Source: Stenopsyche tienmushanensis
Taxonomy: Eukaryota > Arthropoda > Insecta > Trichoptera > Stenopsychidae
Length of the DNA: 64,000 nucleotides
Assembly: GCA_008973525.1 (NCBI GenBank)
Contig: WACJ01000527.1
Location: forward strand, 992,001 to 1,056,000
Reading direction: 5' to 3'
In this document: positions 43,795 to 57,229 of the stretch, in pieces
How the letters are laid out: every line of letters starts with the position of its first letter
Position numbering within the stretch: the stretch's first letter is position 1
Translations under genes and position numbers: made by a program
The notes under the pieces: generated by a model
Told to the model about the DNA's origin: nothing
The model's database searches: none
The model's input: the letters and a program-made list of their open reading frames with translations, nothing else

Positions 43795-46700
43795 TCAATA
43801 TATCTCCGTTTTCATGTCATTAAGACCTAATTCCTCATTTTGCTCATAGTTCCTTACATATTTTGTTATAGTTAAGCCTAAAAGAAAAACGAAAATCAGT
43901 CACAATTATTACATTCTAAAAGAATGACAATTATCAAAACTGTACAAACCTTCGTCTGGAGAACCGTCATCGTTGAATGTTTGAACATATGAATTTCCAG
44001 CAGGATCATCAAGTACTAGTGTTACAGACATATTTCCTTCCAGTATTTTATCAAGTTTTGCAATAAAGCTATGAATAATAAAATAATGTGAATTTACTAG
44101 CGAGTATCTGGCATACGTTGCAATGCCACACAAAGAAAGAAAGTGTTTTAATTCCATATATTGAAGTGCTTTTATATATTTTTAATTTCGTTAAAAAATG
44201 GGTATAAAAAAACTTCATTAGGATCTTTGTGAGTATTGAATCAAGATATGCCGACCATTTCTGATGATTTTTTAGATGATACAGGGTATTCATGGTCCAG
44301 CATTCAAAGCATCAGCAATGTATGGAATCAAGGTGTACACATTAAGAGAGAAGAATAAGGCAGCGAGCATATTACGATATAATTTATTTTGAATTGCTGA
44401 AAGCTGGATTCAAGCGATATAGAAAGAGCACTCTTGCACGTTGAGTTTGTGAATTGGAGACAGAGACTGAGAGAATGTCTTGTGTACATCGTATGGTTGT
44501 AGCAATCGATAACCCAAATTTATTAACTAATATTGATAACCCAAATTAATCAATTTCAAGGTTTAACAAAGGCATTCTTTTGTTACTTACCACACAGCAT
44601 GATTCAATCTAGTATATCAATAAATGAATCTTACCACTGTTCTAGCATATACATGTGTATCTTCACCGTTGAAGCTTGAAATCGATTGATTTGGGTTATC
44701 GTCATCGATCGATGTAATTGTAGTGCATGTTATTCAACGAACTAAAATTAGAAGAAATAATAATGTTTATACCTTTCCATTTTAGAAACAGTTTCGGGAT
44801 CAGAAGAATCTCCAATAAGCATTGAATCTTTGCCAGCTAATTGAAATCTCATTGAGCTAATCAATCCTTCAGTTGTCGTAAAACGACCACAAAGTGATCT
44901 TGGCCCCGATTCTAATTCTAGCTCAGGAATTAATAAATTACAGGTATCCGACTGAAATAAAATGCCTCAATAAGAAAAACGCATAATATTAGTTTAAATA
45001 AATTTAAAAAACTAAAAATAGTTAAAATAAATACTTTTAATATGTCCCTTGAGAAGTCGGCTTTACTTCTTATTTTCAGTTCTATCTTGACTCCCAATTT
45101 TTCTATACCTCCACCAGATTTTACCTCATTTGTACGATGACCACATTGATCACAGACCGTTGCCATTATTACAACTTCTTTAAAGTGAGGAATATCTGAA
45201 ACATGGAAAAATCATATATAAATTAGTATTTTAATGTCATTTTTCTGGTATTAACTCTTTGCACTTGAGAACTTTTTCATTTAGGCGACCTAGACGATTT
45301 TGTTTATATTAGGCAAGTGTTTTGAACATGAGAAAGCTGTGCGTAAGATGAGTGCCATGTTTGCTCACAATAGAACAAAAACAGTGTTGTGAGGACGTTT
45401 CGATTGAGTGTTTGGTGACGTTTTATACAATAATAAAGTTGAGTTTTTGTGTTGATTTATAACCATGAATGAAATATAGGCTCCATCACTTGACATCTGA
45501 GATAAAGGAACATGGGGACTCTCCACTGACCCAAGGTGGTAATTGATCCGGCTATTCGAGACCATGCCAGCAGCGCTTAACAAAAGTGCAGAGCAAGGTG
45601 CAAAACCTGAATTTAGTATCCATGTCCGCCTAGACATGGACACCCTCATTCTCAACTTAAAGTGACCACTTGCGCTCTGAGCGTGTGGGAGAAACTGGCT
45701 AGATTTTGTAAATTAAAACAAAAAAACTAACTAAGATATATACATATATATCGTAAATTAAAACTAGGTAAAATAAATAAGTAAAATAGATAAATATATA
45801 AGTTTTATGTGTGAGGGGAAGTCCAACCTCACTCTCAACCTCATTTGGTGCGAGCCATCTATGTATATGAGCCTTTGAGGAGGCTTCCGTGATCATTGAG
45901 ATTGTAGAAAAGCCCGGGGATACATATTTCGTTTGTGTGTCCAACCGGTCCGCCTTTCAGACCGCTGACACTTTGAATGAACGCCTCGCGATCAGACGCC
46001 ATACCGGGACATGTCCACAGAACATGATCCTGCGCCCTGTGAGGAACTGAGACGTCCAGTAATCCCGAACGACACAACGATATCCCAGGCGGTTCCTAAT
46101 CGGGGGGGGGGAAAAACTGATAGAGATGGCGGCCGACAGTCGACACGGACCACCTCTTCTGCCAGCTAGCTTTCTAATGTCTAGAAGATCGCCTAACGCA
46201 TGAGAGACATTCGCATCAGGCGGAATGCTCTTACTATTGATTACCGGAATAGAACTGTTTTCGGCCAGGAACTTCCCCGCGCAACATTGGATCTGGAGAT
46301 CCAATGTCGAAGGAACAGTCAAAACAATCAATCTGAATGAAGACTATGTTTAGAAATAAAGATACTTCTGAGAGTACCCTCGTATATATTTCTGAACAAA
46401 AAAATGTAGAAATGTCAACTTTACTTGTCATTTTCATATTCGTGTCACAAGGCGCATTGCAGTCTGGACAATTTGTGCGAAATGTTAAAACCTCTCCTTG
46501 TTGAAGCTCTTCTAACGAATGTTCTCCTTCCCCAATTGGTTGTAAAAGTGTACTTTTAACAGCCTTGATTTCATTTTTTTTAGCCTCAATTTCATTAACC
46601 TAAAACAAAGCATTTATATATAAATAATAAACTTTTTAAATAATAGATCATATTTAATTATTTAGTAAATCATCCGAGTTAAAATAATGCAATATTAAAT

Positions 46701-47894
46701 ATAGTATTACTTGTGCAATGTTATAAAGTCACATTTAATATAAATCAAAATTCAGTCAGTCGTGTACGCATCTGAAATTGAAGACATTCTTGAAACTAAC
46801 GTATAAAGTTAATCGTCTTTGTTTTTTATAGTGTGGTAATTAGGATCACAAGATTAATTTATTCATAAAATACGATCATGATCAAAATATGATACCTCAT
46901 CGTGTGTAAAAAATCCAAGTTCATGATCTTGGTCTGATGTCCTGTCAAAATATGATATTGTAAGCTTGGGATCTTTTTGCGGTGCGGATGGATTTTCAAC
47001 GTGACTATTACCTAGAATAAAAATAAATAAATTAAAATCTCTCAATTAATTTTAAATTCCAAACTATAAAACTTTTCAATGTCTTTATACCGCTAATATC
47101 TTCTATTATAAATGTAAATGGTCCATTTTCATCAATATCTTTTAAGTTAGAGAGCCTTAATATATACAAATCAATTTTTTCAGCATCTTCTGGATGCTGT
47201 ATTCTTCTATGTGCTTGGTCTTGTTGTAAACCTGTTATTACTCGATCTATTATACCTTCAATAGTAGTCACTTCTGAAATGTCATAAATTCAATAAAATA
47301 TTAGTGACTATAAATAAAAATATTTTTATTGTATTGAAACAAAAATCAAACTGGAAAATGAAGCGAATTTTAATTAGGTATTAGAAATTAAAACAAACCT
47401 CCTTTTTGATTTTTTGGTGAAATTTCTAGTTCCACTTCTGGAACAGAAATAGATGCGTATTCTGTTCGAACACATTTCCTATTGAGATCTTTCGCGTCCG
47501 TGACATTCAGTGATATTCTTATTCCTTTATCGGAAATAAGACCGCATCCCTTCAATTCGTTGTTTTCATAGCCGCACTCGTCGCAGTGAAACGACATAAC
47601 GACGACTTCTTTATAAAAAGGAATGTTTGTAGCCATTAATCGAGTCATTCCCTAAATTGAAAGATACAAATTAAAACTACCAACTTTATAAAACACAATA
47701 CCATATATTTGGACCCATTTTATGCGCGTTTATTAAATGCAAACGTGTTTTCTATTTAAATATGCGACTGAAAATTTTATAACCTAAAAATATAAAAAAT
47801 AGTTATTTACATCCAAATGACAATTCATACACAGTGATGGGATTTGAACTATCTGTGGTTCATCATCGCCGTTGCTTTCACTGACGTTTTCCAT
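43795..47894 (-). CDS. Zpr1: ZPR1 zinc-finger protein, complete, nine exons
   Basis: Conserved eukaryotic protein with duplicated zinc finger plus ZPR1 domain modules; in other organisms it associates with eEF1A and is needed for growth. Exons: 47811-47894, 47399-47651, 47091-47273, 46896-47011, 46425-46599, 45035-45195, 44773-44951, 43950-44068, 43795-43877. All have GT-AG sites and matching phases, giving 450 aa, close to the roughly 460 aa of the family. Zinc finger 1 uses Cys pairs CMNC (22/25) and CDEC (51/54), followed by [19 protein letters not shown] and [12 protein letters not shown]. Zinc finger 2 uses CPDC (256/259) and CDQC (285/288), then [30 protein letters not shown] and the C-terminal [12 protein letters not shown]. 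Start chosen at [16 protein letters not shown] because the acidic lead into SLCMNC matches the family. Intron 5 is enlarged by a retroelement relic. Confidence 0.94.
44395..44530 (-). repeat. dispersed repeat family A, copy 3 (ZPR1 intron)
   Basis: Minus-strand sequence TTTGGGTTATCGATTGCTAC, CATACGATGTACACAAGACA, TCTCTGTCTCCAATT and CAAGAGTGCTCTTTCTATAT corresponds in order to 36365-36490. It lies in ZPR1's intron between exons 7 and 8. Confidence 0.6.
45365..46335 (-). mobile_element. R1-like retrotransposon C-terminal relic in ZPR1 intron 5
   Basis: The minus strand carries [15 protein letters not shown], then [30 protein letters not shown] and FYNLNDHGS. The same string of motifs recurs at 55.80-56.10 kb (plus) and 61.73-61.99 kb (minus). 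The block corresponds to the segment after the reverse transcriptase domain in R1-clade elements (FLTGHG...CGxxxEDxxHVLFxCP). Short, broken, same strand as ZPR1. Confidence 0.6.
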
Positions 47895-47899
47895 TTTCT

Positions 47900-50555
47900 T
47901 AGGCAGGAATCACAGTTACTAAAGAAATATGAATCCACACGGCACGAGTCTGACAGTAAACTCAATACTAACAAAACCATCGACGACCATATCTCTGTAT
48001 TAGCCCGAGAATGTTCTAGCACAGTCCAATTTTCTTATATGATTTAAATTTGAGCACATTTAAAAAAATAGGATCTATTTATCGCTGAATATTTTATATT
48101 ACTTATTGTTATAATATGTAACATGATATATATTGAGAAAATATATTTTCGTTAGTGTTATAAAAAATTATATTCTTATATCGATATTTTGCTAGATTAA
48201 GATAAAAAAGATTCTTTTAAAGATAAAAATCAGTTTTTATGTAATTCTTTGGCTTTTTTAATAATTGTGAAATATATATTTTTTAATTCAATTCAGATTC
48301 AAATTGTAAATGCTTAATATTGGAAATTTTAGTTTCTCATTTAAAATAAAATAATTTTTCATCGTTTTCCAAATAAATATTGTTGTAAATATATAATATA
48401 AATATGACATGCATATAGAGAATTATTATTTTTGCAAGCTAAAAAATAAATGCATCCAAATGTATTTTTTAATATTGCATTATTTTATTAAAGCAATTTT
48501 ATGATCTGTATATAATTTTAAACGCAAATATAAACATGATCGATTTTTTAAAATTTAACGCTACACTGGCGAAAACTCGCTAGTCTTGTTAGTTGGAAAT
48601 AAAAAATAACGTTAGTGATGGCGTCGGCTGTCAAAATTGTCGGACGGGTGTCGATAGTACCGGCTATTTGAGTGTAAATAATTTAAAAATAATGTAATCT
48701 GTGCACTCGTAACAAATTGCTTTAACGTGATTTTGATTCGTCAGCATGTAATTTTTTCGGTAAATCAAGGATCTTTATGTGGCACGTCACTGTTTGGCGG
48801 TAATAACTGTTTTATTTCCATAGCCTATTGCCTTATTTGCATGTTAACAAAAATATACACGTATTTATTTTTAAACAGCTGTACCAATCGTCATTCCAAC
48901 ATAGTTTATGAGCTTATTTTTACAGTCCGCCTGTATTTCTGTTCTTATCCGATTATCGTGTCTGTTATTATTAAGATAGATAAGAGATCGTAAATATTGC
49001 TAATGAAAGATAGTCAATTAAAAATAAAACAGATGTTTTTGGTCTTAACAATGTGCTAATTCTTACCATTGTTTTTTTTAAATTCGAGCCGCATATATTC
49101 CACTCTGGAGCTCACATTATTTAATAAATCGTCGTTTATTGTGCAATATAAATGGTAATTAAGTTTGCAAGAATGACGTAGGTTATTAGCATTTGTTGGT
49201 ATACAAAGCTTAACCGTGCACCGGTAGTATTGCACAATATTATTCAGTATGACAAGATTGGCTTCTAAGCAGCGCATCTCAACATGTGTATTTACTCTTA
49301 AATATCTTTTTGTGCATGAAAATTAAATAAAATTATTTTATGCAAGATGAAAGAATGGTAATAAATATTTGACATATTATACGCATAAAAATTGAACAAA
49401 AAAGACTCAACACATCATAATCGATCCAAAATATTAATAATTGTATTGAATTTAGACGATTTAATTGTCCAATACCAATTCAAGCAATTACTTGTATTTA
49501 AAATTAAATTTTAAATTCATCGATTTATATCATAAATAATGAATCATAAAACCCATTTGTAACACTTTTCTATTATGATTTTCAACCCACCTATATTTAC
49601 AAATATTTATTCTGCTTTAACACTTATTTAAATAGTAAACAAGGATGATGTTGCTTTCTTGAAGATATTTACCAGTAGGCTTTCATTTTTTACATCTTAT
49701 TCGCTTAGTGGTATTGTTTTTGATGACAACTAGATAGCATTTTTTTGTGATCTGTAATTATTAACCCATTCCAGCTAGAAATTTTAAACGCACAACGAAT
49801 GCTTGCTGCAAATTATCCGCAATCTTATCTGCTTATCGCCATTTATTATAATACATATATCTACCAAGCGTTTAATTTTGTCAGAATCAGGCAAAAAGGG
49901 TAAAAATAGATAAAGGTGACCAGGAACTTACTGATTATTATTAATGGAATGGAACAACAAGCGATAACAGCATTATCTTCTGTTTTGATAATTAAAATAA
50001 TTTAAATATGACTCGCGTAAATCTAAAAAACTTTAATATATATGTATATCGTATTAGAAAAAGGATGCATTTTTATCCAAGAAATGAGGCTCACCTCCTC
50101 TTTTTAAATGCGATTTCAATGAGATATATTTATGAAAATCCTTAGATTCGTACGTTTTCATAAGGAAACAAATAAATTATCCCATCATTCCTTCGAAATA
50201 TCGATTTACACAATACGCCAAATAGGCTATATAAATTTGACATAATATTTTGGCTAACAGCCCGATGTTATAACGAAATATATTATAAAAATGTTGAAAA
50301 TATGCCAAGGACGACGACATATATGGAAGACTTTATTCATAGAGTTTGTCTTTGTGTATAAGCTTTTACGAATGCACTTGAACTCCCACTTACCAGAATG
50401 AAGACGATATGCAATTTCTTCGTATAAAAAAATTATACAATCATATTTTTTGTAGTTATTGATTTAACCTTTTAGACGCCATTAACTGGTTGAATTCACA
50501 AATACGTTTGCCTGCGAATAAAAATGATTTATTTTTCTACTAAAAAACGTAGCGA
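47900..50555. other. intergenic DNA upstream of ZPR1
   Basis: AT-rich with no recognised gene. About 48560-48700 is less AT-rich and GTCGG-containing but has no convincing open frame. The 49056-49277 minus-strand frame is not recognised. Confidence 0.4.
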
Positions 50556-50559
50556 CTCA

Positions 50560-51345
50560 CTGTTGAGTCGTCCAATCCCGAGCCAAAATTTGAATCCCGG
50601 GATTTCGGGATTGCATTAGACCATCCCGGGATCAGTCTCGGAATCCCGGGACAAGGATTTTCAATAGCTTAAGAAATTACATTGATAAATTTGATCAAAA
50701 ATTACTAATAAGTCCATTTGTTTAATATAAAATATAACTTGAAGGCGAAAGAATTTTATTTATTTAAGAAAAGATAAAAATACAATTCAAAAATAAACCC
50801 AAAGTAACATTAAAGCATTAAATGTTTCGTCATTTAGTCTGGATCTGATTTTGGAAGTCAGGCAACTTGCTGCTGAAAATGCTCGCTCAGCCTCCACACT
50901 CGTTGGAGGTGTAGTCATCAGATATTTAAATGCTAGTTCGAGTTGATATATATATATAACGTATAACACCATCAATGCGACTGATAAAATTTCCTTCTGC
51001 TGAGACTCGAACTAAAACTCGCAAAGTTTCCGAAATTCCCGACAAATTATTAATTTTTGTCGCTGCAGATGAATACTTGTATACTATAATACTTTGATGT
51101 GACTCGTAATTATATTACGGAGGAATACAAAAATTTTGAACCCCGTATCTATTATATTTCATATCGATATTCCCATTATTAGATTCGAGATGTAGTAAAT
51201 ACATCACCGGTAGGGAAAGGCTAATATAATATAACAATTTGGAAAAATTTCAATGCCGAATTTTTCGGGATTTCGTTTACTAATCCCGGGGTTCATGAGC
51301 ACCTAAAACTATCCGGGATCCCGGGATTGGATTCCTTACTGGTGA
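50560..51345 (-). mobile_element. hAT transposon remnant with CCCGGGAT subterminal repeats
   Basis: The minus-strand frame at 50975-50787 reads ELAFKYLMTTPPTSVEAERA followed by FSAASCLTSKIRSRLNDETF, the C-terminal hAT dimerisation domain. Both ends are packed with CCCGGGAT-type motifs (left 50575-50650, right 51265-51335), and inverted CCAATCCCG lies about 15-20 bases from each edge. Only this domain survives, so the copy is an internally deleted, non-autonomous relic. Confidence 0.75.
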
Positions 51346-53120
51346 GTCGTTGGCGGCTAAGTGATTAACCGATACGACTAAATTGACGATTGACGAGTAT
51401 TGGCAATTAGATATTTAAAAAAAAATCGGTTAAAATATTTTCTTTTCTTTTTATAAATATGTATTTCGAAGCCCATTTTAAAATCAAGGTTTAGGTCATA
51501 CGTTTTTTTTTAAATGATTTAATTTGATATTCTATTGAGCAATATTTTTTAATCACGGAAACGACTCACAGTTGAAGAAGCGCAGCATTTGATATGTATT
51601 TTCCATAAGAGTAGTGAGCGAACGTTCGCAGTGTCAGCACGTGCGAATGGGTAATATAATTGTTTCCATATTTAATTTTTTTAATTTTCCGCGTTCAATT
51701 ATTTATTTAACGCGCTCATAACTCTTCGACTTTCCCATCAACGCCAATAGTGACTTTCTCTCATATTTCGCCATAAGTGAGTCATCCATTTTTTTCCCTC
51801 CAAAATATTTTTATACTTACTTTCGTTCAAATTCCATTTCAAAATGCACTTTTCCGTCGTTGTTGCAATAAATTGCATCGAAGAATCAAAGCACGGAAGA
51901 CTGGCTGCTTTAATATAAGTTTAGTATGCAGTTTTGAGTTTTTCAACGCTCGTTAAATTTACGAGCACGCAATCGCACGTAATCATATTTCTAATACATT
52001 TGGCAATTTTGCACAATCAAATACCATATGATAATTCAATACACGTGGCAAAAAATCGAGGATAATGATACAGTGAACGTATCTGTAAATTTTCGTTGTA
52101 TTTTTATTGTACGAGTCACAAATTACCAAGAAATATTTGAATCATCAATGGAAGCGAATTACCTGGAGAACGATCAATCAAAACTATACAAAAGCATTTA
52201 AGCTTTGGATAGTTGGCAACCTTTAAATAATGGTGGTGTAATTTCGATCATCTTTGTCCAGGGTGTAGGTTCAGTTTGCGAAGTCACGCTCCAAACGTGA
52301 TGAAACCTGATGCAACATTGAGTTGAATATATGATTACACCGTTTTTGTCTTCAGCTACTGATTCTATTGTACTCAAATACTTGATGGTGACATTTAAAT
52401 ACCGCGAATATAATAGTCGCCAAGATAAACTATAATTTATATTTAAATAATTTATAATTAGAGTTTAAATATCAGACGATATAAGGCAAAGTGCGCGACA
52501 CATCGCAAGTAAAAGTAGATATAAAAATGTGACTATGTTATATTAGGTCGTCCCGAAAGAAACCCATTATTTTCGCACGCTCTCGTTTGAGTTCAGTTTG
52601 TATCCAAACGCGCTGAAAGAAACATCTCTGCATTTTTATCTCGCTATATTTAATGCTAAATATGCGCGAAGTTCAACATATTCGACATTGTATGCTGTTT
52701 TTTCGACAGTGGCATTCGTTCAAATTTATCAGCATAATTCATATGAAGCATGTCCATTGCTGCCGGTTTTATTAAAGCATCAATCAACAGCCTTATTTGC
52801 AACAGCGACACACAAAGAAACTTCTTACGTTCCAACTTCATTATATTCCTTCTTCTAAGCTATTCATAAAAAGCTAGTTTAGAGCACAAAAGCAAACAAG
52901 GGACTGGATTTGAAGCACGATTTTATTTTTGCGTGCTTTTCCTCGCACGTAATCCGAGGGTATGTCGCGGGATGTCATGAATAACTCGAGAATGATTCAT
53001 AAAATATTCCATCGTTCATACAAAACGAGCCTTTCAAACATGAAGGCTTCGTGTCTGGATAAATTCGAACGTCGCAATTCAAAGAGGCGCTGGTCAATTC
53101 GGTTTTATCCACGATTCGCG
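51346..53120. other. intergenic DNA, no gene seen
   Basis: AT-rich. A mariner-like terminus, TTAGGTCGTCCCGAAAGAAA, begins at about 52545 but no matching right end or transposase was found, so it is probably a broken end. Confidence 0.4.
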
Positions 53121-53122
53121 TA

Positions 53123-54483
53123 TTGGGAGGACCCGAAAGTATTCGAATATTTAGCAAAAGAGATTCAAATTCGATCCCTTTTATGCATTTTATTTATTGA
53201 AATCGCTATCGTCGGATGATCTATTAATCTCTTTCAACAAAGATGAGATGAATTTCGTTCGTGTTGTCTTGAGAGCAGGTGCTTGTTTTGATAATTAAGA
53301 TACTCGCATCATTCTTATCGTTGACCAACTTTGTTATTCCCCCTTGACTGTTCTGGAGTGGAATACAAAATAATAAACAAAAGTATGTACATAAAGAAAA
53401 TGGAGACATAGAGCTTAAAAAAATAAAATATATAGTTATTGACACGTAGTGTTACCTCAATCTGAACACCAGAATGTAAATTCTTTCCCTTTTTTGTAAT
53501 AAACTCGACATTTCCTGTTTTTTGAAGGCATCAATACGTTGTTTTTTGTCCTTTCATTTTAAAACTATATGTCTTTGAATCTTACCTTATGCTACTAATC
53601 TCCGTTTACTAAGTACACGTCCACTCCAACACAATAGCGAAGTGCAACCAATTTGCTACCTATCTTAAATTCATGTCAAAACATGTATGGACAACTCACA
53701 TATTCGTTAAATAGAAAAATGTCGTATATATACGTCCTAACCAATTTCGACGCAGTTTACGTTGGACGTATATATACGTCCCGCCCACTTAAAACAGGCT
53801 AATAGGCAAAAATAGCTGAACAACTGAAAGCAGATGCCATGCAAGTTGAGCATTAAGAAATATTCCAAAGAAATGAAATAATATTGTGTGCTATCAACGG
53901 TGTTAAGGTTCATTTATTGAGCTTGCTTAATTATCAAGCTTGTTATACGCTACGTGGAGCTGACAGAATAGTCGATATACATTAGAGCGTAGCGTGTATG
54001 TTCTCCGGTTTGAAAGGATTAAAACTTCCCAGTTTAATTCCCGTATTTTATCTAATCAGTGTCAATTTTGCTTTATAAGGGTGTGAATTATCTTGAAGTA
54101 GTATTGTCTTCTTTTTGTTGAAGAAATAAGGACGTTTCTATTCTAATTTTTGGTGTAAAACTTCTAATTATCGACAATAAACTTATGCAGTTATGGTTTC
54201 TCCCGGAATTATTCCCCGCATATTCCACCATTTGCATAAAAGAAGACTTAGAGGTTGGAATTGGGGGTTCTTTTCGAGAAATCCATTGATTTTTTCGACG
54301 TATATGATCGCAAATGAGTAATTTCTCATCACCAATAGTGTTAGAAAAGGGAGAATTTTTTAGTTTATGGAGTAGTTTTTGTAGTATTCGGTGAAAGCGT
54401 GCGGTGCCCATCCTACTCCATAACACCCATCCTATTTGTCCATTCTCGGTTCATGATATACGAATACTTTCGGGTCCCCCTAG
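53123..54483 (-). mobile_element. mariner element, full length but decayed
   Basis: Inverted repeats TTGGGAGGACCCGAAAGTAT (left) and, inverted, CTAGGGGGACCCGAAAGTAT (right) are flanked by TA at 53121-53122 and 54484-54485. Minus-strand translation at 54426-54088 contains GDEKLLICDHIRRKNQW and EPPIPTSKSSFMQ, matching the mariner catalytic region (GDEKWLLYxNxxRKRxW...GEPPxPTPKSSLM). The other catalytic motifs are lost in broken frames. Length 1,361 bases, as expected for the family. Confidence 0.8.
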
Positions 54484-54485
54484 TA

Positions 54486-55790
54486 TATAGGATTAATTTA
54501 CACTATTGCATAAATAGTAATACATTTAATAGGCATATTTAATTTAGGTGAATTTGTGGCACTTTTTCCCGCATCTGGATAATCGAACTCTTGCTGTATC
54601 TCTCATTTATCCGAAATCAATTGATGTGCATTTTTATACAAAAACGCGCGATGTTTGAATTTGAATAAAAAATAATAGTCATCATTATTAATAGTTATTT
54701 TGTTTTTTTTTATTTGTGAAATTATTGTTTGGACGCGCGTCATAAATTCATGTATATCTGCTTCTGATCTTAAATTTACGGTACGTTTGATACATTGATC
54801 ATCATTTTAATAATCGTTATGCATAAATTTGATTTGTATTTTATTTATGTACGTCGTATCCCGTTCTTTGCTCGTTAAGCTAAGACTATTCATTCAAAAA
54901 TGTCGTTATATGATTGGTATAAATGATGGTGAAGTCTTCGACTATTATTGAATCACGTATTAGCAAAGGAAGATAAATCACGGAATCATTTTCAATTTTC
55001 TCCCATCATATCACGTAGTCGTTTGATTGTACGCGTGAATTTCAATTTAACCTGAATTATCGCAATCATTTGACTTGGGAATTCAAAGTTTCAAAGAATC
55101 GACAAGGAATAGGACACATGATAATTTGAATAGATAATAATATTCTATTAGAAATATAAGCAAGGCATTGTAAATCGGGCGCTGCACAGCACATGTGTGA
55201 TCATACTCATCAAAGGGTTTAGCGAAGATGTTTTTTTATTGGCAAAATATTAATATTTTCCCAGCTTTTGGCAGCTTCATGAGTATAAGCTCTATTTTCT
55301 TGGAAGAAATCTGTTATTTTTGTCCGAGAGATTTTTATAAATTTTGTTGTATTATGTCTTAAACTGTGTTTATTTAGATGGCAGGCTCTTCATTTAAAAT
55401 TACAACTAATGGTGCGAACAAATCTCAGGTTTTCTTTGTTCTTTTTAGGATAAAATATGTAACAAATTCATCGTTTCTATCTGTATTATCGTCCTTTGAA
55501 TTTTGGGTTATCTAAGATGCCATTTTCATTGAATTTGCTTCATCATTCTCTTTATCCAATGGGAATTTTCCAATATTTTCGGCGCTCATATCGTGAAAGT
55601 CTTTCCCTCGATGCTTTTTATTTTACTTGATCATTCTACTTTACATGAATCAACACTAATCGACTCTGCCTGTTTTTATAATATGTATATGCCAAGTTGT
55701 CTAATCTCTCCTTTCTTCGTTATCGCTTAAACATTGAGCCGGTCTCAGCCAGTTTATGCGGGCTGGGAACGACCGGCTTATTCCGCATTA
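54486..55790. other. intergenic DNA, no gene seen
   Basis: AT-rich; no open frame, repeat or RNA gene recognised. Confidence 0.4.
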
Positions 55791-56160
55791 TAAATATTGA
55801 TAATAGATTATGATTCGAGATTACTGGACATCTCAGTTCTTCACAGGATACGGGCGATTTAGGGCTTTGCTTTTCAGCTTTGAACTTTCCCCGTTCTCGG
55901 AGTGTCCATGCGGAGATCCGTTCAAGGACGCAGATCATGTTCTGTTCGGGCATGGAGTCCGATCGCGAGGCGCTTGTTCGTCGTGTCAGCGATCCGAAAA
56001 GCGGACCGGTTGGACATACAAACCTTGTGGTCACTTTTAGGCCTATTTTCGGTGATAAATGAGTATCCGGAGCTTTCTATGATCTGTACGATCACGGTGT
56101 GTTGCACTGGCTATCGAGGATGTTTGTTCATGTGTGATCCAAATTTCGAACAATAATCTT
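55790..56160 (+). mobile_element. R1-like retrotransposon C-terminal relic
   Basis: The plus strand reads [17 protein letters not shown], then CPCGDPFKDADHVLF in one frame and MESDREALVRRVSDPKSGPV plus GHTNLVV in another, then FYDLYDHG. This parallels the copies at 45.9-46.3 kb and 61.7-62.0 kb and is the least degraded of the three. It has a Cys-containing CPCGD...HVLF knuckle as in R1-clade ORF2 C-termini. Confidence 0.65.
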
Positions 56161-56835
56161 GCTGCGGCCGCGTCTTCCAATCGGATTACTCAAAAGAGTG
56201 TTTTATTTTCGTTTTGGAGTTAGTCCAAGACAGATTTTGGGATTGAGCAGGCAATAAAGAGGGCGAATACATCAATCAACGTCTCGCTATCCTTTCTGGT
56301 CGAATGCCGTAAAGCAATTTCGATAAATATAAATACGGTACTGTCATTTCTCATTATTTTGACAGATTGCGGTTTGCGTGCTATCAGAAAACTGGGTCTC
56401 GAATCGTGTCTGTCTGCGCGCAGAACAATGGTGTGCGAATCCTCGTTTGGCTCGATTCCTATTCTTGAACAGCACATTCAATAGACCTCTTAAATGCATT
56501 GTGGCCGTTTTAAGACGTTAAGCATACGTCATGGATATATTATGTCCGCATTTTTTTGTGACAACTTTCTAACTAATCGGCATTACCTTGAAAGAGCTGA
56601 TTGTAGACGAATTATTATCATATCTGGACTACATGGGTTATATCGATGGCCGAAGAGGAAGCAACAGACTGCTTGTCTATTTGATCGATGAGTTGCTTTG
56701 ATCTCTTTAAAAATGTTTTTCAAATACCCCAGCCGGATATCTACTGTTAGGGAATACCACATGAACGTTCGGAATTCGTAGACGAGAATGAAAGCGCCTT
56801 AACTTTTATAAAACATGATTCAATCAATCAAAATA

Positions 56836-57213
56836 CACTTGGGTCTGTTTTTATGCTATAGATACGTTCCACAGGGAGTCGCATATAAAGAAATCGCATA
56901 AAAAAAACTAGAACTACATAGAAAACAGAGGGATAGGTTCCATTATTTTTAAAAATCGCATAACTTCTAATCAATGTGATGGAATGTACCAAAAATTGCA
57001 TAAAAAAAACAATGCATATTTAAATCTTCTCCACCCATCGCCCTATACAAACTCATACACGATTGTAACTTGAACTAGTGTTAATTTTAGATTTTTTTAA
57101 TGCGCATTCGCATAAAAAAGCATTGTTGGGTGAGGGATATAATCCATTAATTTTAAAAACCGCATAACTTCAAAATCGCATTAAAAAAATCCGCATAAAA
57201 ACAGATCCAAGTG
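56836..57213 (+). mobile_element. MITE with 23-bp inverted repeats
   Basis: The ends are CACTTGGGTCTGTTTTTATG (left) and the complement of CACTTGGATCTGTTTTTATG (right), each flanked by TA (56834-56835, 57214-57215). The 378-base interior has no coding capacity and repeats TCGCATAA/GCATAAAAAA motifs on both sides of the centre. The TA target suggests mobilisation by a Tc1/mariner or pogo-type transposase. Confidence 0.8.
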
Positions 57214-57229
57214 TAATCTCCATCGGCTC

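Noticed and set aside
52545..52860. Mariner element starting TTAGGTCGTCCCGAAAG
   Set aside because: Only one terminus is visible, with no matching right end, TA pair or transposase motif, so it is not listed as an element.
55720..56107. Minus-strand frames at the R1-like relic
   Set aside because: They are shadows of the plus-strand motif string RDYWTSQF...DREALVRR, which is the recognisable one.
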